Positions 59,110-64,000 of a DNA stretch of 64,000 nt are shown here, in pieces; positions within the stretch are counted from its first letter, which is position 1; every line of letters starts with the position of its first letter. The DNA lies in the NCBI RefSeq assembly GCF_003265705.1, contig NW_020313005.1, positions 12,980,288-13,044,287 of the forward strand, in the 5' to 3' direction. Position numbers and translations under genes: made by a program. Origin of the DNA: Callorhinus ursinus. Lineage: Eukaryota; Chordata; Mammalia; Carnivora; Otariidae. Under the pieces are notes generated by a model that worked only from the letters and a program-made list of their open reading frames with translations, was not told where the DNA came from and made no database searches.

Positions 59110-59303
59110 GGGGGCTCTTGGGTGGCTCAGTGGGTTAAGCCTCTGACTTTGGCTTAGGTCATGATCTCCAGGTCCTGGGATCGAGCCTCACGGTGGGCTC
59201 CCTGCTCAGCAGGGAGTCGGCTTCTCCTTCTCCCCTGCCCCCCCGCCCCACCGCATGCTCATGCTCTCTCTCAAATAAGTAAATAAAATCTTAAAAAAAA
59301 TAA
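59110..59303 (+). mobile_element. Can-SINE (SINEC)
   Basis: GGGGGCTCTTGGGTGGCTCAG-type head, GGTTAAGCCTCTGACTTTGG, GGTCATGATCTCCAGG, a C-rich middle (CCTGCCCCCCCGCCCCACCG) and an AAATAAGTAAATAAAATCTT tail. It has a perfect 16-bp target-site duplication. Confidence 0.96.
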
Positions 59304-59319
59304 AAGAATAGATCCATGT
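59304..59319 (+). repeat. Target-site duplication of Can-SINE, right copy
   Basis: Exact copy of 59094-59109. Confidence 0.95.
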
Positions 59320-59559
59320 ATGCCATCCAATCTTGTGCTGTAAGAACCCATGAGCCCAAGGGCTTTTGTTTCTGTCCCACAGATGTTGTTATAGAGTAGA
59401 AATAAGGGATCAGCAACAAGATTCTGGACTCTGTCTTGCAGGGATCATTTGATACAGAGTTCCAATCCAAGACAGTGAAGTAGAAAGACCCTGGATTCAC
59501 CTTCTCCATTGACATGCTATATCTCTACCTATTTATAGAGCAACTCCTCCCGATGAAGA

Positions 59560-59999
59560 ACTGAGGCATGACTGAACAGCTTTTGCACAACAAAAAAAGA
59601 GAGAGGCCACAGAGAGAATGGTAATAGAAACAGAGACATGGTAAGGAAGGAAACCCCTACACTTACATTATGAACTGTATTAGGGAAGGGTAGTAGTGAG
59701 GGACCAGGAATAGATTCATCTGCTTTGGGGCACGGAAAAACAAAAAAGCTATGGTTTAAAAGAGCAACTAGAATATAAAAGAAATAGCCCTATAACAGGG
59801 CCAAACAATGGGGGAGATGTGAGAACTCTCTGGGTCACAGGGGCTAGAGAGTGCCACAGTTTACATTTCCCTTCTACCTTGATAGTGCAGGCCAGAGCTG
59901 GGTTCAGGCACCCTGGTTGTCCTACCATCTCAGTAAGCCCCAGGCCCTTAGCTCACACCAGTCCAAGCCTTCCCTCCAAGTCTTCCCACCAAGGCAGCC
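59560..59999 (+). repeat. Possible old L1M 5' region
   Basis: GAACTGAGGCATGACTGAAC followed by an A-rich GAGAGAGGCCACAGAG stretch and then the C-rich tandem repeat below resembles the 5' UTR of old L1s. Inferred from style, not from a firm match. Confidence 0.3.
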
Positions 60000-60500
60000 T
60001 CAGCATGGCACACACTGAGACATCCCTGTTCTGGTCAATGCTTAGTATAGCTAGGTGCCTTGCCAAGGTTACACAGGTGCAAATCACCCCAGAATATTCT
60101 AGGCCCACACCACTTTGGCTCTAGCCGACCCACCATGGTGCCCCACTGCACAGGATGCCCCAGAAACTCCAAGCCCTCACCCCACCCCCAGACACCCTCC
60201 TAGGGTAACCCCTACATAGATAGTCCTGGGACCCAGAGCCTGTCACTCTGGACTCCAGCTGCCCTGGGCTCCAGCTGCCCTACTAGAGTGCCCTCTGCAT
60301 GAAGCACCCTGGGACCCCCAGCTTTCCGCCACTTTAGCTTTGACTGTCCCCTGCAAGGAGAGCCCCAAGTCCCCCAGGCTGACACCTACTTCCACTTCAG
60401 TTGTCCTCCCAGGGCACCAGGCCTTTGCATGGAAAGCCCTGGGACTACCCTGGCCCACACCTACTTAAGCTCCAACCATCCCACCAGGGCAATGAGTACA
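60000..60500 (+). repeat. Degenerate minisatellite, ~70-85-bp units
   Basis: C-rich tandem repeat. The core AAGCCCTGGGACTACC-like phrase plus GGCCCACACCTACTTAAGCTC recurs: CCACACCACTTTGGCTCTAG (60102-60121), GTCCTGGGACCCAGAG (60224), CACCCTGGGACCCCCAG (60307) with CCACTTTAGCTTTGAC, GAGCCCCAAGTCCCCCAGG (60361) with CACCTACTTCCACTTC, and GCCCTGGGACTACCC (60445) with ACACCTACTTAAGCTCC. About six decayed units. The minus-strand open frame 60243-60458 follows from this composition. Confidence 0.6.
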
Positions 60501-61064
60501 TACCTATCATAATTAGGAATCATTTGGTTGCAAGGAAGAGGAAACCATTCAAATTAGTTCAGATATAAATGGAGCAATTGGAAGAATATAGTGGGATCTC
60601 ACAGAATCCAAGTGTAGAAAATAGAGTGGGTCCTCCTGAAAACTAAGGTCTTGACCTGGGTACTCCCCTGCCACCACCACCAAGAAGGCAAATAATTGTT
60701 TTCATTCTCTCTGCTCTTGCTTGTCTCCATAGACTTTTTCATATTGGTTTGTTACAACTGAATATAGTCAGGGGTCCTGAAACTAGATGATGGTTCCAGG
60801 ATTTACTGCCATCGGAATACCAGTCTCTGGAGACCAGACTCTCAATGATCATGGAGTAAGACAGAAAAGGAAATGCCTGGAAAGGTCCTAGTGGCCCACA
60901 GGGCCCATAAACCAGGATGTATGTTATCATCGACCATTGTATTTAGTATCCTTACTGTACCGGATCCACGTGATTTGCAACATACTGTCCAAAGGGTAAA
61001 CAGAGTCATATTCCTTTATTTCACCAAATTTTGTTAAAACAAGCCTAAGATTTCATCTCTGGGT
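60501..61064. other. Single-copy DNA, nothing recognised
   Basis: No repeat or gene recognised. Confidence 0.5.
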
Positions 61065-61600
61065 TGGCAGATACATTAACTACCCATTGCTGTATAACAA
61101 ATTACTCTAAAATTTAGTGGTTACAAAAACCGTAAACATTTGTTACTTCATAGTTTTTCTGGGTCAGGAATTTGAGAATTGCTTAGCTGCACGATTCTGC
61201 CTCTGGACCTCTCATGAGGTTGCAGTCAAGATGTTGATCAGAGCTGCAGTCATCCGAAGGCTTGACTGGAACTAGAGGATGTACTTCCAGGGTGGCGTAT
61301 TCATGTGGCTGTTGGCAGGATGCCTCAGTTCAATTCCTTGCTGACTATTGGCAACTAGGCTTAGTTCCTTGCCATATGGACCTTTCTGTAAGGCTGTTTG
61401 AGTATCCTCATGACTCAAGAACTAGTGATCTATGAGAGAGAATGAGGAGAAGGTCACAATGCCTATTATAGTATAGTCCCAAAAGCCACACAGCATCATT
61501 TCCACCATGTTTTACTCACAAGAAGCAAATTACTAAGGACAGCCCACACCCAAGATAAAAGAAATTAAGCTGTACCTTTTGCATGGAGTAGTGTTGGAGA
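61065..61600 (-). repeat. MaLR-like LTR fragment, minus strand
   Basis: CATTGCTGTATAACAAATTAC, ATTTAGTGGTTACAAAAACC, TTTCTGGGTCAGGAATTTG, GAGCTGCAGTCATCCGAAGG, TTCCTTGCCATATGGACC and GGACAGCCCACACCCAAG are the reverse complement of the LTR type at 10440-12020, in the right order. Confidence 0.65.
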
Positions 61601-62704
61601 ACTTATTGACGTATTTTTAAACAACCACATCAGAAGATCCATTTTTATGCTCTAGTGCCTGCCCTAAAGTCCCCAAGCATCACATAGTAGCCCAAAAGGA
61701 CTCAGTACAATACAAACATGAAGTCCAGTAAAGTTTTAGTACAAATTGGAACACTGGCACCTCCCTTGCTACTGTGATGGTTATCTCTGCTCCTCAAGGC
61801 TTTGCAGAACCACTGTCGGACGTTAGACTGGAAACACTGGACCAGGCACAGCATCATCTAATTGCCCCAGGGTTCACCTTTAGTGAAAATGACTTTGTCA
61901 CAACTCCACTCCCTCCACGTTAATTATGATTCAACAGGCTCCTCATAAGGTTCTCCATCTTCTTTGTCCCTCATACAATACTTTTTCTCCAAGGACCCAC
62001 TGTGCTCGTGGTCAGATTCCTCAGATTTTACAGGTGACCTCTGCTCTCTCCTGGAATCCTCAGCCACTATCTATTTTTCAAGTTCCTGGTATTTCTACAA
62101 GAAAATAAGATTAATTTTCCATACTAAAGTGCATATGGAGTCCCACACAGGCAACATATAATCAGGATTTAAAAAGGAGGGAAATTTTACACTTTGCTGA
62201 ACTAGGTAATAATTTGTTCTTTGGATAAAAATAATAAATCTTCTTTTGTTTAAATGACAGATCGTTGGGGTTGTTAACTTGTGCTTTTTGAAAAATTCCA
62301 CACAGACAAGAGAGAAATGATCAAACACTAAGATGAGGACCTAAAACTTTTTCAGCCAAGCAGGAGTTAGATTAAAAACCCCATGGTTTCAGAAACTCTT
62401 TTGTGAGCCATGAATTGATTCAAGACATCCCCTTATTGCAGTGATACAACTTTAGTACTTGCATTAAAATATACTGACTAGCTTCAGCCTGCCAGTTTTT
62501 GGAATTATTTTTGTAGCTGCCACCCAAAAACTTAAGTCACAAGACTTAATTTGGGGCTGAGAAGAAATTTAAGAATCATCTGTTTTAACTATTTCATGTT
62601 AAAGATGATATCAACTACACTGGTTATTAAGCTGTTGCTATCCACTATGCACATTAATTCATGACTCTGCAATGTGCATACACTTTATATTGTGACTAAC
62701 ATCT
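61601..62704. other. Single-copy DNA, nothing recognised
   Basis: No repeat or gene recognised over 1.1 kb. Open frames are at most 77 codons. Confidence 0.5.
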
Positions 62705-62820
62705 AGAATGATCAATTGTCCTAGTTTGTCCAGGACTGAGGGATTTCCTAATTATGGGACTTTCAGGACTAAACGCGGAACAAACATTAGGCAAAAAACA
62801 AGATGATTTAGTCACCCTGT
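62705..62820. mobile_element. Short non-autonomous DNA transposon relic
   Basis: TTGTCCTAGTTTGTCCAGGACTGAGGG, GGGACTTTCAGGACTAAACG and TTTAGTCACCCTG make an imperfect inverted-terminal layout like hAT-related MER elements (…GTCCCGGTTTGCC…GGTCACCCT). The family is not certain. Confidence 0.5.
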
Positions 62821-62837
62821 TTACATATTATTTTTGT

Positions 62838-63200
62838 TATCAATAGCTGCATAAAAATTACCCCAAAACTTAGTGGCTTGATACAACAGATATGTATTTA
62901 TCTCTCCCAGTTTCTAGGGGTTAGGAATTCGGGAGCAGTTTACCTGGGTGGTTCGGGCTCAGGGTTTCTCATGATATTGTCGTCAAGGTTATGGTCAGAG
63001 CTGCAGCCATCCGAAGGCTCAACTGGAGCTAAAAGAGTCATTCTGAAGATGGCTCACTAGTATGGCTGCTGGCTAGAGGCCTCAGTTCCTCACTACATGG
63101 ACCTTTTTTCACAATGTGGTACCAGCTATTATGAGATATTACATAGTCTCAGAATACCTCTCCTAAAAGTTCTTAATTACAGGGGCAGGGAGTGGAGAAA
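62838..63200 (-). repeat. MaLR-like LTR fragment, minus strand
   Basis: TAGCTGCATAAAAATTACCCC, CTTAGTGGCTTGATACAAC, GGTCAGAGCTGCAGCCATCC and GAGGCCTCAGTTCCTCAC match the LTR piece at 61065-61400 and lie on the same strand. Confidence 0.65.
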
Positions 63201-64000
63201 GAAGTAACTTTACACTAGTGAAGGCTGGCAGGCACTACCTTGGTGAAGTAATGAACACTAACATCACCAATAAAGGGACAAATTAAAATCATGTGGCAGC
63301 TGATAAAACACAAATGTAAAAATTCAACATTGTTTCTGTGATGTTCCTGTCAATCTAATCCAATCTTAATCATGAAAACATCTCACACATGCAGAATGGA
63401 GGATATTATACCAATCCCCACCCTCAAAGAAAAAACAACAACAACATCAACAAAACTAACGTGTAAATCTTTGGAAGTATCAAGATCATGGAAATCAAGG
63501 AAAGACTGAAAAGCTGCTCTGGACTGTAGGTGACTAAGGAACTATGATGACTAAATAGAACCTGTGATTCTGGACTAGACCATTTTCTGTAAAGGACACT
63601 ATTGGATAATTGGTGAATCTTGAATAGGCCCTGAGAATTAAACAGTAGTCCAAATTAATTTTCTAGTTCTCTGTATTTTGTTATGTTAGCAAGTGCCTTT
63701 GGTTGTTTTGTTTTTGTTTTTGTTTTTGAAATACACAATAAAGTATTTGGAGGTGATGAGGTATCCTGTCAACAATTTACTCTTGAGTGGATCAGTACAC
63801 AAAAGTTCTTTATATTGTTCTCAAAATAGTTCCATAAATTAAGATAAATTATCTTTAAAAAGTAACACATTTCCACCAAATCATCTTGCTTCATCTCTAT
63901 TATGACTACTTTCTCTAGTATCATGTGGACACAGCTTATCAATTTTTGGATTCTTAGGCTGTCTGGGGTATACTTATTTATTCGTTCATATGTTGAACAA
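63201..64000. other. Single-copy DNA to the window end
   Basis: A (GTTTTT)n simple repeat at about 63695-63727 and an AACAAC-rich stretch near 63432-63452. Otherwise nothing recognised. Confidence 0.5.

Noticed and set aside
60243..60458. 71-codon minus-strand open frame
   Set aside because: Lies wholly in the degenerate minisatellite, whose composition avoids stops.

Overview
This is non-coding nuclear DNA of a carnivoran mammal. I find no host protein-coding exon, no rRNA or free-standing tRNA gene, and nothing prokaryotic (no operons, no CRISPR). The host call rests on nine tRNA-Lys-derived Can-SINE (SINEC) copies, each with the GCCTGGGTGGCTCAG-type head, a CT-rich middle and an AAATAAAATCTT-type tail, and on carnivore-type L1 elements whose 3' UTRs have two halves. 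I see no copy of the youngest dog-specific SINE type, so a bear, seal or mustelid lineage fits better than a dog, but the species is not resolved.

Layout. 1-4919: two head-to-tail 5'-truncated L1 copies that share private mutations. 4920-16373: mostly single-copy AT-rich DNA with old MIR, MER5, L1M and MaLR-like fragments, two Can-SINEs, and a MaLR-like LTR split by two antisense LTR insertions. 16374-29561: a full-length old L1 with a 16-bp target-site duplication, interrupted at 21372 by a younger full-length 7-kb L1 with its own 14-bp duplication. Every L1 ORF here is broken. 29562-33330: unique DNA and an antisense LTR that carries a 5'-truncated L1.

33330-40690 is the least explained part. 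A recurring module of about 0.8 kb can be followed at five positions (about 33.4, 34.2, 35.4, 36.2 and 37.0 kb) and again at about 40.2 kb. A copy of 412 bp of that last module lies inverted inside an old L1M fragment at 39148-39559, giving a long inverted repeat with a 555-bp spacer. The arms are more alike near the spacer than at their outer ends.

40691-64000: single-copy DNA with seven Can-SINEs (six on the plus strand, one headed on the minus strand), MIR, MER5 and L2 fragments, a degenerate minisatellite near 60 kb, MaLR-like fragments at 61.1 and 62.8 kb, two CTCF-like sites (48636 and 51219), and several unique AT-rich blocks that could be conserved enhancers. The proteins encoded here are all remnants of retrotransposon machinery (L1 ORF1p and ORF2p, L2 ORF2p), and none looks functional. 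I did not find a new biological system. The inverted repeat with its module family is the best candidate for follow-up.
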